Origin: an uncultured Cellulosilyticum sp.
Lineage (GTDB): Bacteria > Bacillota > Clostridia > Lachnospirales > Cellulosilyticaceae
Assembly: GCA_934725855.1 (NCBI GenBank)
Contig: CAKVCL010000011.1
Coordinates: forward strand, 1-64,000
Length of the DNA: 64,000 nt
Reading direction: 5' to 3'
Each line of letters starts with the position of its first letter. Within the stretch, counting starts at the first letter, position 1. Shown in pieces: positions 7,182-15,257 of the stretch. The position numbers were made by a program, and so were the translations under genes. The notes below the pieces were generated by a model. That model was not told the origin of the DNA and ran no database searches. It was given only the letters and a program-made list of their open reading frames with translations.

Positions 7182-8138
7182 TTATTTTGTTTCTGCGTGG
7201 TAACTTTTAATAAGTAGCATTAAGAAGTTAAAGAGTACAAAAGTGATGATACCTGTTGTAATAAATAATTGAATACCACCGATTTGTTTTAAAATATTGC
7301 CTAAACCAGTAAGTCCGTTAGCAAGCATAAAGCCTGATACTTTGTTCGTTGCAACCGTTCCAATTGCCATTGGGAAGGTAAGTCCTGCAAAGCCTGGATG
7401 GAAGCTAAATGAGAAGAACTTAGTAAGGTTACATACGACATATAAAATAGAAGCAAATACTACAATATAAAGCACGTAAACCACAATTGGGTTAGGGTTT
7501 GTAATAATGTTGATATAACTTACAACGCAAAGGCTGGATGGTGCAAGTACAATCGCTTTAGTATGGAAAAGTGGATCGGCAATTGGGTGTTTTAAAAGTC
7601 TTACCACCATAAATGGCATAGCAATAGCTAAAGCAGCAATCCCATAGTAAACAATGATGGTACAAATGAGAGGCTCATTCATAACCCCACCAACAACAGT
7701 AGAAACCATAATACCGTTTAAGGTAACGAACCAGCTTGGTACGAAAGTGTCGATATTAAAGTTTTTAATGACATTGCGATATAAGAAAAGGCAAAGATGA
7801 ACGGCATGAATCCCAAGTCCGATAAACCATAGCCCTTTACCAATTGCAGGAGAATAATCAAATACATAGCTTCCTAAAATCATAGTGATCATAGAGAAAC
7901 CAGCATACAAAGAAGCAGGGACGGTGTTAGAATACTCTTTTTTAAATGTATCAAAATGAAGGATAATTTTCCCGATGTAGCATAGGAGAATAATCGCCGC
8001 ACTCCACATGGTAATATGGCGAATCCAGCTATAGCCAAGTGGTGCCCATAAGTTTGAAAGGGTAGCAGCACCCACCATAGTGGCTAGAATTGGAACTGGC
8101 ATATTGGCAAGTTTTGTTTTAAATGTTTTTTTAGTCAT
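7182..8138 (-). CDS. TDT family transporter (TehA/SLAC1-like)
   Basis: A 318-residue membrane protein with about ten hydrophobic helices, matching the tellurite-resistance/dicarboxylate transporter (TDT) family. Members are TehA, SLAC1 anion channels, malate permease Mae1 and sulfite exporter Ssu1. Signature-like parts are MPVPILATMVGAATLSNLWAPLGY at the N-terminus and FSFHPGFAGLTFPMAIGTVATNK near residue 245, where the pore Phe and Pro of the family lie. It is 157 bases downstream of narC1 on the same strand, after a 14-bp hairpin. Placement beside nitrate and sulfite/nitrite reductase genes makes an oxyanion (nitrite, sulfite or nitrate) substrate a reasonable guess, but the link is positional only. 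The ATG follows AAGGAGCATTTTA. Confidence 0.85.
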   Translation of the reverse strand: MTKKTFKTKLANMPVPILATMVGAATLSNLWAPLGYSWIRHITMWSAAIILLCYIGKIILHFDTFKKEYSNTVPASLYAGFSMITMILGSYVFDYSPAIGKGLWFIGLGIHAVHLCLFLYRNVIKNFNIDTFVPSWFVTLNGIMVSTVVGGVMNEPLICTIIVYYGIAALAIAMPFMVVRLLKHPIADPLFHTKAIVLAPSSLCVVSYINIITNPNPIVVYVLYIVVFASILYVVCNLTKFFSFSFHPGFAGLTFPMAIGTVATNKVSGFMLANGLTGLGNILKQIGGIQLFITTGIITFVLFNFLMLLIKSYHAETK

Positions 8139-8218
8139 TAAAATGCTCCTTGAGATGAATTTAAGCCAAAAGATTAGTAAGTTCTTTAAAGCATATTGAT
8201 AGATAGTTTGCTTTTTAA

Positions 8219-8255
8219 TAATATAGCCATAGTAAGCGTTTCTATGGCTATATTA
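8219..8255. terminator. 14-bp hairpin between narC1 and the TDT gene
   Basis: TAATATAGCCATAG pairs perfectly with CTATGGCTATATTA. Neither side has a good T-run, so it may weaken read-through or protect the mRNA end rather than terminate outright. Confidence 0.45.
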
Positions 8256-8295
8256 TGAGGAGATATGGTAGCATTCATACCATAATCTGCTATAA

Positions 8296-9534
8296 TTACT
8301 TTTCTTCTAAATAGGTGAATGCACCATTTTCTTTGATATTGAAGAAATCTGAGTAATCGATTTTAAAGAGTGGTTTCTTAACTTTAGAAACATCAATTTT
8401 TTCTCTAATGAGTTGAGTTAAGATACCTGAATAAGATAAATCACCTTGAAGGATGGCACCATAGATTTTGCCATCTTTGTGAATGATTTTTTTATAGTTA
8501 ACACCATCGTCTTCTATTTCAATGGTGTAGTTTTCAGGGTCTTCTGGCTGGGCAAGCCCTAAAGACATCGTAGGAATACCTAAGAAGTTCATGGTTGATT
8601 TACTTGCAAAGAAATCGGTCATTTCTTTTGGAATGCCTACCATGTTACTTGCGGCAATAATGCCTTCTTTAACTGCTACTGGCCAAATTGGGTTACGCCC
8701 TGTTACATCTCCAGCACCATAGATATCTGGATTTGAAGTTTGACCAAAAGCATCAATGATTAGACCAAAGCGATCGGTTTCAATGCCACTGCCTTCTAAG
8801 AAGCTGACATTTGAACGTACACCAGAAGCGACAATTAATAAATCACAAGGAATTATTTCGTCATTACTTAATTTAATCGCAGTGATTTCTTCATTTTCAT
8901 TCATAATGAGCTCACTTACGCCTAAGCTAAAGAGTTGTTTGATGCCTTCTTTGGCAAATGCTTCTTCGTAAGTTTTAGCTGCACGGTGATCTAATTGGAT
9001 AGAAAGCATACGGTCACGCATTTCTACGATAGAAATTGATTTGCCTAAGTGCATCAGCCCAGAAGCGGCATCAATGCCTACAAGACCAGCACCCATGATG
9101 ACAATATTTTGAGCGGTTTTAGCTCTTTCCATAATGGCTTCAATCTCATCAAGGTCATGGAAACCAATAGCATTTTTAGCTTCACGAAGTCCATTAATAG
9201 GTGGAAAGAAGACATGTGAACCCGTAGCAATGAGTAGCTTATCAAAGTTTATATGAGTGCCTTTATCTGTGATAACTTCTTTGGCTGTAGGGTCTACACT
9301 TACAGCACTTTCTCCCTTAATCCATTGGATATTGTTTTTAGTGATAAAATCAAGTGGTACAAATTGAAGGTGGTTAAGGTCGCGCTCACCTTCTACATAG
9401 TGGTGGAGAATACATCTTGAATAGATGTGCTCATCGGTTGATACTAATACGATTTGGGCTTCTTGGTCTAATTCACGTAATCGCCTTGCGCCACTTATTC
9501 CAGCAGCAGAAGCTCCTAATACAACATATTTCAT
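8296..9534 (-). CDS. narC: FAD/NAD(P)-dependent oxidoreductase of nitrate reductase module 1 (NarC-like)
   Basis: A 412-residue two-dinucleotide-fold flavoprotein of the NADH:rubredoxin oxidoreductase / NirB N-terminal type. GASAAGISGARRL (residues 7-19) is the FAD Rossmann site. VIMGAGLVGIDAASGL (about 147-162) binds NAD(P), and IYGAGDVTGRNPIW (about 271-284) is the second FAD contact. It is the last gene of the narA1-narB1-narC1 operon, 4 bases after narB1, and should feed electrons from NAD(P)H or exchange them with ferredoxin through NarB to the molybdoenzyme. A paralogue is encoded at 19742-20968. The gene order matches the clostridial nitrate reductase operon narABC that I recall from C. 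perfringens. Assignment of the electron donor is inference. Confidence 0.8.
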   Translation of the reverse strand: MKYVVLGASAAGISGARRLRELDQEAQIVLVSTDEHIYSRCILHHYVEGERDLNHLQFVPLDFITKNNIQWIKGESAVSVDPTAKEVITDKGTHINFDKLLIATGSHVFFPPINGLREAKNAIGFHDLDEIEAIMERAKTAQNIVIMGAGLVGIDAASGLMHLGKSISIVEMRDRMLSIQLDHRAAKTYEEAFAKEGIKQLFSLGVSELIMNENEEITAIKLSNDEIIPCDLLIVASGVRSNVSFLEGSGIETDRFGLIIDAFGQTSNPDIYGAGDVTGRNPIWPVAVKEGIIAASNMVGIPKEMTDFFASKSTMNFLGIPTMSLGLAQPEDPENYTIEIEDDGVNYKKIIHKDGKIYGAILQGDLSYSGILTQLIREKIDVSKVKKPLFKIDYSDFFNIKENGAFTYLEEK

Positions 9535-9538
9535 TTGA

Positions 9539-9943
9539 CTAGACCTCCTTTAATGTAATGGCACTCATAGGACACTTTTCAACACACATCGGCCCTTTTT
9601 CACGGTGAGTACATAGATTACATTTCATAATTTCTTTGTAGCGAAGGGAATCCGCTTTTAATACCCCATAAGGACAAGCCATAATACACATATAGCAGCT
9701 TGCACATTGTGCTTTATCATATTCCACAAGTCCTGTTTCAGGATTTTTACGCATGGCACCTGTCATACAAGTGAAGGTACACTCAGGTTCATCACAGTGA
9801 CGACAGAAGATAGGGGTTTGTTTATTTTCACTGCTCAGTACGATTCGGTTTCTTGGATCGGGACTTTCATGGCTTACCATACAAGCTGTGACACATGTCA
9901 AGCAGCCTACGCATTTAGAACGGTCAATATTAATTCTTTTCAT
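9539..9943 (-). CDS. narB: Four-cluster ferredoxin subunit of nitrate reductase module 1 (NarB-like)
   Basis: A polyferredoxin of about 134 residues with sixteen cysteines in four groups: CVGCLTCVTAC, CRHCDEPECTFTC, CASCYMCIMACP and CNLCTHREKGPMCVEKCP. This is the HycB/FdhB-like arrangement that carries four [4Fe-4S] clusters. It is the electron wire between the flavoprotein and the molybdoenzyme. Two ATGs are possible; I prefer 9943 (MKRINIDRSKC) because AGGAG stands 8 bases before it, against 3 bases for the ATG at 9949. It lies 11 bases after narA1 and 4 bases before narC1, so the three are co-transcribed. It is close in sequence to the ferredoxin at 19329-19745. Confidence 0.85.
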   Translation of the reverse strand: MKRINIDRSKCVGCLTCVTACMVSHESPDPRNRIVLSSENKQTPIFCRHCDEPECTFTCMTGAMRKNPETGLVEYDKAQCASCYMCIMACPYGVLKADSLRYKEIMKCNLCTHREKGPMCVEKCPMSAITLKEV

Positions 9944-9954
9944 GGTCATTTCTC

Positions 9955-12027
9955 CTATAATTTTTGGATGTTAATAGGTGTTGTTTTATATGATGGCTCT
10001 TTAGAAAATGGATCATAAAGAGAAGGGGTGAGTTTGTTGGTTTCAATGTAGTGTATTGGTGCGTAAAGCTGATATTTAGGAACGTTTTGGGTAATTTTAG
10101 CCATAAAGCATGCACTTTCACCATTGATAGAGGACACCTTAAAGACCTCATTCATTTCAATCCCTTTTTCAGCGGCGAGTTCTGGATGGATATAAATATA
10201 AGCCATTTCTGGATAAGCATCTTCTACCACACCAATTTCTCTTGAACGAACTTGTGTATGCCATTGTCCTACCGTGTCACGCCCTGTATTTAAGATATAA
10301 GGGAATGCATTGGTTGTTGGCAGTGGATTCTCACGAATTTCATCAAAAACAAATTTTGCTTTACCTGATGGGGTATAGTACTTGCCATCTTCAAAAAGTC
10401 TTCTTTCATCTTCTTCTAAAGTATCCCCCGCTCTAAATGGCCATTGGATACCCTTAGAATCTTCAAGCATTTCATAAGTGACACCTGTGATATCACATGG
10501 CATTCCTTTAGAACATTTTTTCATCAGTTCAAATACAGCTTCTGGTGTTTGCCATAAATCAAGAAGTGAGCCCATACCTAAAGCTTTACCTACACCATGG
10601 AAAACTTCAAAGTCAGAGTGTTCATTGGCTTCTTTTTTAAGAACAGGGCGAAGTGGAGAAAGACGTCTTTCTGTATTAATAAAAGTCCCTATTTTTTTGA
10701 TGCCTGGGACAACTGGGAAGAAAACGTGCGCCTCGCTACTTGTGTGTGTATCTTCATAGATATCTTGAGCAATAAATAAATCAAGCTTATTAAGTGCACG
10801 GGCAAAAGTTTCATTGTTTGTCCAAGAGTGACGAGGGTTTGTACAAAGTACCCATAACGCTTTGATTTCACCTGCTTCAATTTTTTCAATGATGGCATTG
10901 TATGGAAGCGTTGGTTTATCAATAAGCTGCTCATCTGTAATTTGAAGCGCATCACAAACAGCGCTGCGTCTTTTGGCATTATCATAATCACCACCTCCAT
11001 AAAGGCCAGCAGTATTGCTAAAAGCACGAGAACCCATCGCATTAGATTGACCTGTAATAGAGTTGGCACCTGTACCAGGGCGGCCGATGCTACCTGTCAT
11101 AAGGGCAAGGTTAATGATAGATTGAGCGGTGCGAACGGCTTCATAACCTTGATTAATCCCCATTGTCCACCAGAAAGAAACACGTTTGCCATGATGAATC
11201 AGTTCAACCATTTCATAAAGAGCTTCAACAGGTAAACCAGTTTTTTGGCTAACCATTTCAGGGGTGTAGGAAGCTACAAGCGCCTTAAAGCCATCAAAGT
11301 TTTCTGTATGATTTTGGATATAGGCGTGATCTAGGTAATCTTTCTCGATTAAGAGATGAGCAAGCCCATAGAAAAGGTAAATATCTGTTTTACCATTTAA
11401 ACCGTAGTAGTAGTCTGCATTTTGAGCCGTTTCGGATTTTCTTGGATCAATGACAATCAATTTTTTATGAGTGTTTTTGCGAATGCGATCCCAAATAATC
11501 GGGTGAGTAATCACAGGATTTGCACCGATTAAGAAAATAGTATCAGAAAGCTCGAAATCATTAAGTGTATAAGGTGGTGCATCAAAGCCAAAACTTTGTT
11601 TATGAGCCACGACTGAAGTTGCCATACAAAGTCTTGTGTTACCATCTACATGACCACGAAGAAAGTTTCTTATGACATGAGAAAAGAGCGCCATTTCTTC
11701 AAGCGGCAATTGACCCGTACTGATTGCGGCAATGGCATCTCCTCCATATGTTTCTTTAATTGAAAGTAATTTGTCTGCGACATATTGATAAGCTTCATCC
11801 CAGCTTTTTTCTTCCATTTCGCCGTGAGCGTTACGAATTTTTGGAAGGGGTGAAGGCTTAAAACGCGTATGTTGTTTGTCTAATGAGATTCCTTTAATAC
11901 AAGAGAAACCTTTATTAACTGGGTAATGTGGTGTAGGCATAACTTTTTGAATTTCATTGTTTTCCACATAGAAATCAAAGTTACAAGCTAATGCACATAG
12001 ATTACATGTTGATTGAACCTTATTCAT
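9955..12027 (-). CDS. narA: Molybdopterin oxidoreductase, clostridial/assimilatory nitrate reductase type (copy 1)
   Basis: A 690-residue Mo-bisPGD enzyme. The N-terminal CNLCALACNFDFYVENN ... GFSCIKG binds one [4Fe-4S]. DGNTRLCMATSVVAHKQSFG near residue 135 carries the cysteine expected to ligand molybdenum, as in NasA and NapA nitrate reductases (formate dehydrogenases have Sec or Cys in a different context). The C-terminal cofactor-binding domain begins near LNTGRDTVGQWHTQVRSREI. There is no twin-arginine signal, so it is cytoplasmic. It heads an operon with the ferredoxin and flavoprotein genes, from a promoter with a Crp-type site at -41.5. A paralogue lies at 17222-19336. Nitrate is the best substrate guess from the Cys motif and operon; other oxyanions are possible. 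Confidence 0.8.
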   Translation of the reverse strand: MNKVQSTCNLCALACNFDFYVENNEIQKVMPTPHYPVNKGFSCIKGISLDKQHTRFKPSPLPKIRNAHGEMEEKSWDEAYQYVADKLLSIKETYGGDAIAAISTGQLPLEEMALFSHVIRNFLRGHVDGNTRLCMATSVVAHKQSFGFDAPPYTLNDFELSDTIFLIGANPVITHPIIWDRIRKNTHKKLIVIDPRKSETAQNADYYYGLNGKTDIYLFYGLAHLLIEKDYLDHAYIQNHTENFDGFKALVASYTPEMVSQKTGLPVEALYEMVELIHHGKRVSFWWTMGINQGYEAVRTAQSIINLALMTGSIGRPGTGANSITGQSNAMGSRAFSNTAGLYGGGDYDNAKRRSAVCDALQITDEQLIDKPTLPYNAIIEKIEAGEIKALWVLCTNPRHSWTNNETFARALNKLDLFIAQDIYEDTHTSSEAHVFFPVVPGIKKIGTFINTERRLSPLRPVLKKEANEHSDFEVFHGVGKALGMGSLLDLWQTPEAVFELMKKCSKGMPCDITGVTYEMLEDSKGIQWPFRAGDTLEEDERRLFEDGKYYTPSGKAKFVFDEIRENPLPTTNAFPYILNTGRDTVGQWHTQVRSREIGVVEDAYPEMAYIYIHPELAAEKGIEMNEVFKVSSINGESACFMAKITQNVPKYQLYAPIHYIETNKLTPSLYDPFSKEPSYKTTPINIQKL

Positions 12028-12066
12028 GGTGCTACCTCTCTTTGATAATTAATTAACGATATCAAG

Positions 12067-12109
12067 AGTATAGCTTTTTAAACGTTTTTTTTCTGTGATA
12101 ATCATCACA
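12067..12109 (-). promoter_or_regulatory. narA1 promoter with Crp-type activator site
   Basis: The minus-strand -10 box is TATACT (12072-12067), start near 12060. TGTGA-TAATCA-TCACA (12094-12109), a perfect Crp-consensus palindrome, is centred at 12101.5, exactly -41.5. There is no good -35 box, as expected for class II activation. The same site lies at about -63.5 from a TATAAT (12153-12158) facing the divergent CobW-type gene. Confidence 0.75.
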
Positions 12110-12195
12110 CTTAGCTTGAAAAGAGAAAGGAAAATTAAAGAAGAGAATGTGATATAATCATTTAAGATCAGTCCATAGAACAGGAGTATACAAAG

Positions 12196-13131
12196 ATGAC
12201 AAAAGTAGATTTGATTACAGGATTTTTAGGTTCAGGTAAGACGACATTTATTAAGAAGTACGCCAAGTATTTATTAGAGAGTGGGGAGAAAATTGGTATC
12301 TTAGAAAATGATTTTGGGGCAGTCAATGTCGATATGATGCTGCTTCAAGATTTAGCCAGTGAGCGTTGTGAATTAGAAATGGTATCCAGCGGATTTGATA
12401 AGGATTGCCATAGAAGAAGGTTTAAAACAAAATTAATTTCAATGGGAATGGTAGGATATGACAGAGTCATTGTTGAACCCTCAGGTATTTATGATGTCGA
12501 TGAATTTTTTGATGTGCTTTGTGAAGCACCATTAGATAGATGGTATGAAATAGGAAATGTGATTACAATTGTGGATGCCACATTAGAAGATGATCTTTCT
12601 AAAGAAGCGCAGTATTTATTAGTTTCTCAGCTCGCTCAAGCAGGAAAGGTGATATTAAGTAAAACAGAAACAGCCAGCAAAGAGCAAATAGAGCATACGA
12701 TTCAAACGCTTAATAAGATCATGGCAAGCTTCAAATGCGAAAGACGTTTTGAAAGTGAAATGCTTGGTAAACCACTTGGTGAACTAACTAGTAAAGACTT
12801 TGAAGAAATTAAAGCGTCAGGCTATACCGATTATGTGCACACTAAGTTGTGGTTTGACAAAGAGGAAATTTTTCAATCTGTATATGTGATGGATAGCCAT
12901 ATTACAGAAGAAAAAATTAAAAAAGCAGTGAAGGGCATGATGCAGGATAAAGCCTGTGGGAAGATTTTTCGCATCAAAGGCTTTATCCAAACAGAAGAAG
13001 GGGGATGGCTGGAGCTTAATGCCACTGAATTGGCTACCTCCATCCATCCTATTGCACAAGGGCAAGATGTGGTGATTGTAATTGGTGAAGATTTAAAGGA
13101 AGAAAAAATCAAGCACTACTTAATGGAATAA
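12196..13131 (+). CDS. CobW/G3E-type GTPase (putative metal chaperone)
   Basis: A 311-residue G3E GTPase. Walker A is GFLGSGKTTF (residues 9-18); ENDFGAVNVD (about 39-48) is the switch segment; EPSGIYDVDEFF and SKTETASKEQ supply later nucleotide contacts. G3E proteins load metals (Ni, Co, Zn, Fe) into enzymes. The usual CxCC metal motif after switch I is absent: the place reads SSGFDKDCHRRRF, with one Cys and one His. The gene is divergent from narA1 and convergent with the crp-type gene, inside the nitrate/sulfite cluster, so a role in cofactor supply (iron for siroheme or FeS, or molybdenum) is plausible but unproven. ACAGGAG lies 10 bases before the ATG. Confidence 0.75.
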   Translation: MTKVDLITGFLGSGKTTFIKKYAKYLLESGEKIGILENDFGAVNVDMMLLQDLASERCELEMVSSGFDKDCHRRRFKTKLISMGMVGYDRVIVEPSGIYDVDEFFDVLCEAPLDRWYEIGNVITIVDATLEDDLSKEAQYLLVSQLAQAGKVILSKTETASKEQIEHTIQTLNKIMASFKCERRFESEMLGKPLGELTSKDFEEIKASGYTDYVHTKLWFDKEEIFQSVYVMDSHITEEKIKKAVKGMMQDKACGKIFRIKGFIQTEEGGWLELNATELATSIHPIAQGQDVVIVIGEDLKEEKIKHYLME

Positions 13132-13156
13132 GGGTTAAGATAAAAAGCTTCTAAGA

Positions 13157-13852
13157 TTACGATTGACTTTTAAAATAAAGTGAAAGCTTATCTGGGTCTG
13201 GGATGATAATATATTTATTTTGATAAATCACCAGTTCATTATGGATTAAAATCTTTAGAGCACGAGAGATGGTTTCACGATAAGAGCCTAGAAAATCAGC
13301 TAGTGAAGTAATCGTGATTGGAAAGTTAACGAGTACACCTTGCTCACAAGGCACGCCATAATCTTTGCTAAGCTTCCAAAGCTTAGCGGCAAGCTTCTTC
13401 TCCATTTTGATAACAGAGGTGGAATTTTTAAGCTGTCTATAAAGTCGCCTAATTCTTTTGGAAAATGCATTAAGAATATTTTCCATGAGAATAGGGTCTG
13501 ATTGCATCAAATTTAGAAATGTCTTTTTATGAATCATAAGCAGCACACAATCATTATAGGCCTTACAGTTAATGGCTGAGGGTAACTCATCTGAGAGAGA
13601 TTCATTAAGAAGGTCACCTTTAGATAAAATAAAAATCACCTTATTTTGTCCGCTGGCATGTGTTTTGTAAAGACAAGCATTGCCATCTAGAACAAAGTAA
13701 ATATAAGAGAGAATATCTTTATCAAAAAAGATGGATTGATCGGCTTTATAATATTGAATACGTCCATTTGAAACAATTTCGGCAATGGTTTGGGGCTTTA
13801 CATTAGAAAATAAAGAAAGACCCATTAGAAAATCGGGGGTTAGGTAATCCAT
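13157..13852 (-). CDS. Crp/Fnr family transcriptional regulator
   Basis: A 231-residue protein with an N-terminal cyclic-nucleotide-type beta-barrel (about 15-115), a long dimer helix (about 120-145) and a C-terminal winged helix (about 150-225). The recognition helix RETISR (192-197) has the Arg-Glu-x-x-x-Arg spacing that in Crp reads TGTGA/GTGA half-sites, and such palindromes occur at the narA1 and asrA promoters. It lacks the N-terminal cysteine cluster of Fnr; its cysteines (60, 96, 102, 169) are scattered, so direct [4Fe-4S] oxygen sensing is unlikely and the effector is unknown. ATAGGAG precedes ATG by 7 bases. It is the likely local activator of nitrate and sulfite/nitrite reduction. 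Confidence 0.85.
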   Translation of the reverse strand: MDYLTPDFLMGLSLFSNVKPQTIAEIVSNGRIQYYKADQSIFFDKDILSYIYFVLDGNACLYKTHASGQNKVIFILSKGDLLNESLSDELPSAINCKAYNDCVLLMIHKKTFLNLMQSDPILMENILNAFSKRIRRLYRQLKNSTSVIKMEKKLAAKLWKLSKDYGVPCEQGVLVNFPITITSLADFLGSYRETISRALKILIHNELVIYQNKYIIIPDPDKLSLYFKSQS

Positions 13853-13956
13853 AACTTTTCTCCTATAGTCAGTGTACTTTTTTAATATCTTTACTATTGT
13901 AAGCTAAATGTTTTTAAAATATAAGAGAAAAATAACCAAGAAATACCATTTGCCCT

Positions 13957-13984
13957 AAATAGCCCCTTTATAAGGGGCTATTTT
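13957..13984. terminator. Terminator-like hairpin between divergent genes
   Basis: AAATAGCCCC/GGGGCTATTT with T-run on both sides. It lies upstream of both flanking genes (crp-type leftward, asrA rightward) and of the predicted asrA promoter, so it ends no known gene. It may terminate an unannotated small RNA or insulate the promoters. Confidence 0.5.
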
Positions 13985-14040
13985 TGAGGAAAATAAGAAA
14001 CATAATAAGAAAAATAATGGATGGTGAGGATGATATTGGA

Positions 14041-14085
14041 AACGTGATAGTTGTCACGTTATTTTTTTTTGCGCTCCAGTATAAT
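14041..14085 (+). promoter_or_regulatory. asrA promoter with Crp-type activator site
   Basis: AACGTGA-TAGTTG-TCACGTT (14041-14060) is a perfect 7-bp-arm palindrome with GTGA/TCAC cores, centred at 14050.5. The -10 box TATAAT is at 14080-14085, start near 14092, placing the site at -41.5 as for narA1. A leader of about 140 bases separates the start from asrA. Confidence 0.75.
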
Positions 14086-14231
14086 AAGTTCATACAGTAA
14101 GGAGCTAATTAGTAGGCTAGCCCCTAATTTTACAAAGTGAAGTGATTTGTTAAAAAAGTCACAAAATAGAAGTGCCAGAAAATAAAACGGTATCAATAAA
14201 GAACATAAAATAGACAGGATGGAGTAAGCTC

Positions 14232-15257
14232 ATGGGATATAAGATTCATATAGAAGCATTTAATGAAGCATTAAGTCAGCTCTCAAGAGAATATAGCATT
14301 TATGCGCCAAAGAGATTTATTGGAGGAGGAACGTATTCAGATACAGACCGTATTCGTTATGGTGAAGTTCAATCAATTGATGAAATTGTATTTGATTTAA
14401 AATCAGAGTTTTCTTATAAAGAAATTCTAACCCCTATTTCACAAACTCTTTTCTATTTTACAGAAGATGAAGTCAAAGAAGCAGATGGTTTAGTGAAAGG
14501 GGCAGTTGTTTTCTTAAGAAGCTGTGACATGCACGCGGTTAAAAGATTAGATGACATCTATTTGAAAAATGGTTTTGAAGATAGTTATTACAAACGTATA
14601 AGAGAAAAAACAAAATTTATCCTTATGGGATGCAAAGAAGCTTTTGATAGTTGCTTCTGTGTGGATATGGGCACGAATACATGCAGTCAGCATGATGCCT
14701 TTATAAAGGTAGAAGGCGACTACGTTTATATTGATGGTCATTTCGAAGAACTGATGATGCGTCTTGGTGAAGAGGTAGAAGAAATATCTGTTACTCCAGA
14801 TTTTGTAACAGAAACCAAAACACATGTGTCTATTCCTGAAAATCTTTCATTAGAGGTGATGGATAGTAAGATGTGGGAAGCGTATAACCAAAGATGCATT
14901 GCTTGTGGACGTTGTAACTTTGTGTGTCCGACTTGCACTTGCTTTACGATGCAAGATGTATTTTATGAAGGCAGTGACCAAAAGAAAACGGGAGAAAGAC
15001 GTAGAGTGTGGGCATCTTGCCAAGTAGATGGCTATACAAATATGGCAGGAGGACATGCTTTCCGTTTAAATAAAGGACAACGTATGCGCTTTAAAGTGAT
15101 GCACAAAGTACACGATTACAAAAAACGTTTTGGCTATCATATGTGTGTAGGATGTGGACGCTGTGATGATATTTGTCCTGAGTATATTTCATTCTCAGCT
15201 TGCATTAATCAATTAAAAGATGGTATGGGCGAAGTAGTTAAGGAGGGTACTAACTAA
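14232..15257 (+). CDS. asrA: Anaerobic sulfite reductase subunit A
   Basis: A 341-residue iron-sulfur electron-transfer subunit, close to the usual AsrA length (about 347). Two ferredoxin-type motifs lie near the C-terminus: CIACGRCNFVCPTCTC (about 222-237) and CVGCGRCDDICPEY (about 301-314), for two [4Fe-4S] clusters. AsrA passes electrons between AsrB and the siroheme subunit AsrC, in the cytoplasm. It is the first gene of asrABC; its stop codon shares one base with the asrB start. The promoter has a Crp-type site at -41.5, so it should be induced together with narA1. Because the operon lies between two nitrate reductase modules, reduction of nitrite as well as sulfite is a reasonable hypothesis. 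Confidence 0.9.
   Translation: MGYKIHIEAFNEALSQLSREYSIYAPKRFIGGGTYSDTDRIRYGEVQSIDEIVFDLKSEFSYKEILTPISQTLFYFTEDEVKEADGLVKGAVVFLRSCDMHAVKRLDDIYLKNGFEDSYYKRIREKTKFILMGCKEAFDSCFCVDMGTNTCSQHDAFIKVEGDYVYIDGHFEELMMRLGEEVEEISVTPDFVTETKTHVSIPENLSLEVMDSKMWEAYNQRCIACGRCNFVCPTCTCFTMQDVFYEGSDQKKTGERRRVWASCQVDGYTNMAGGHAFRLNKGQRMRFKVMHKVHDYKKRFGYHMCVGCGRCDDICPEYISFSACINQLKDGMGEVVKEGTN

Noticed and set aside
13157..13852. Regulator as an Fnr oxygen sensor
   Set aside because: No N-terminal cluster of three cysteines; the cysteines present are scattered.
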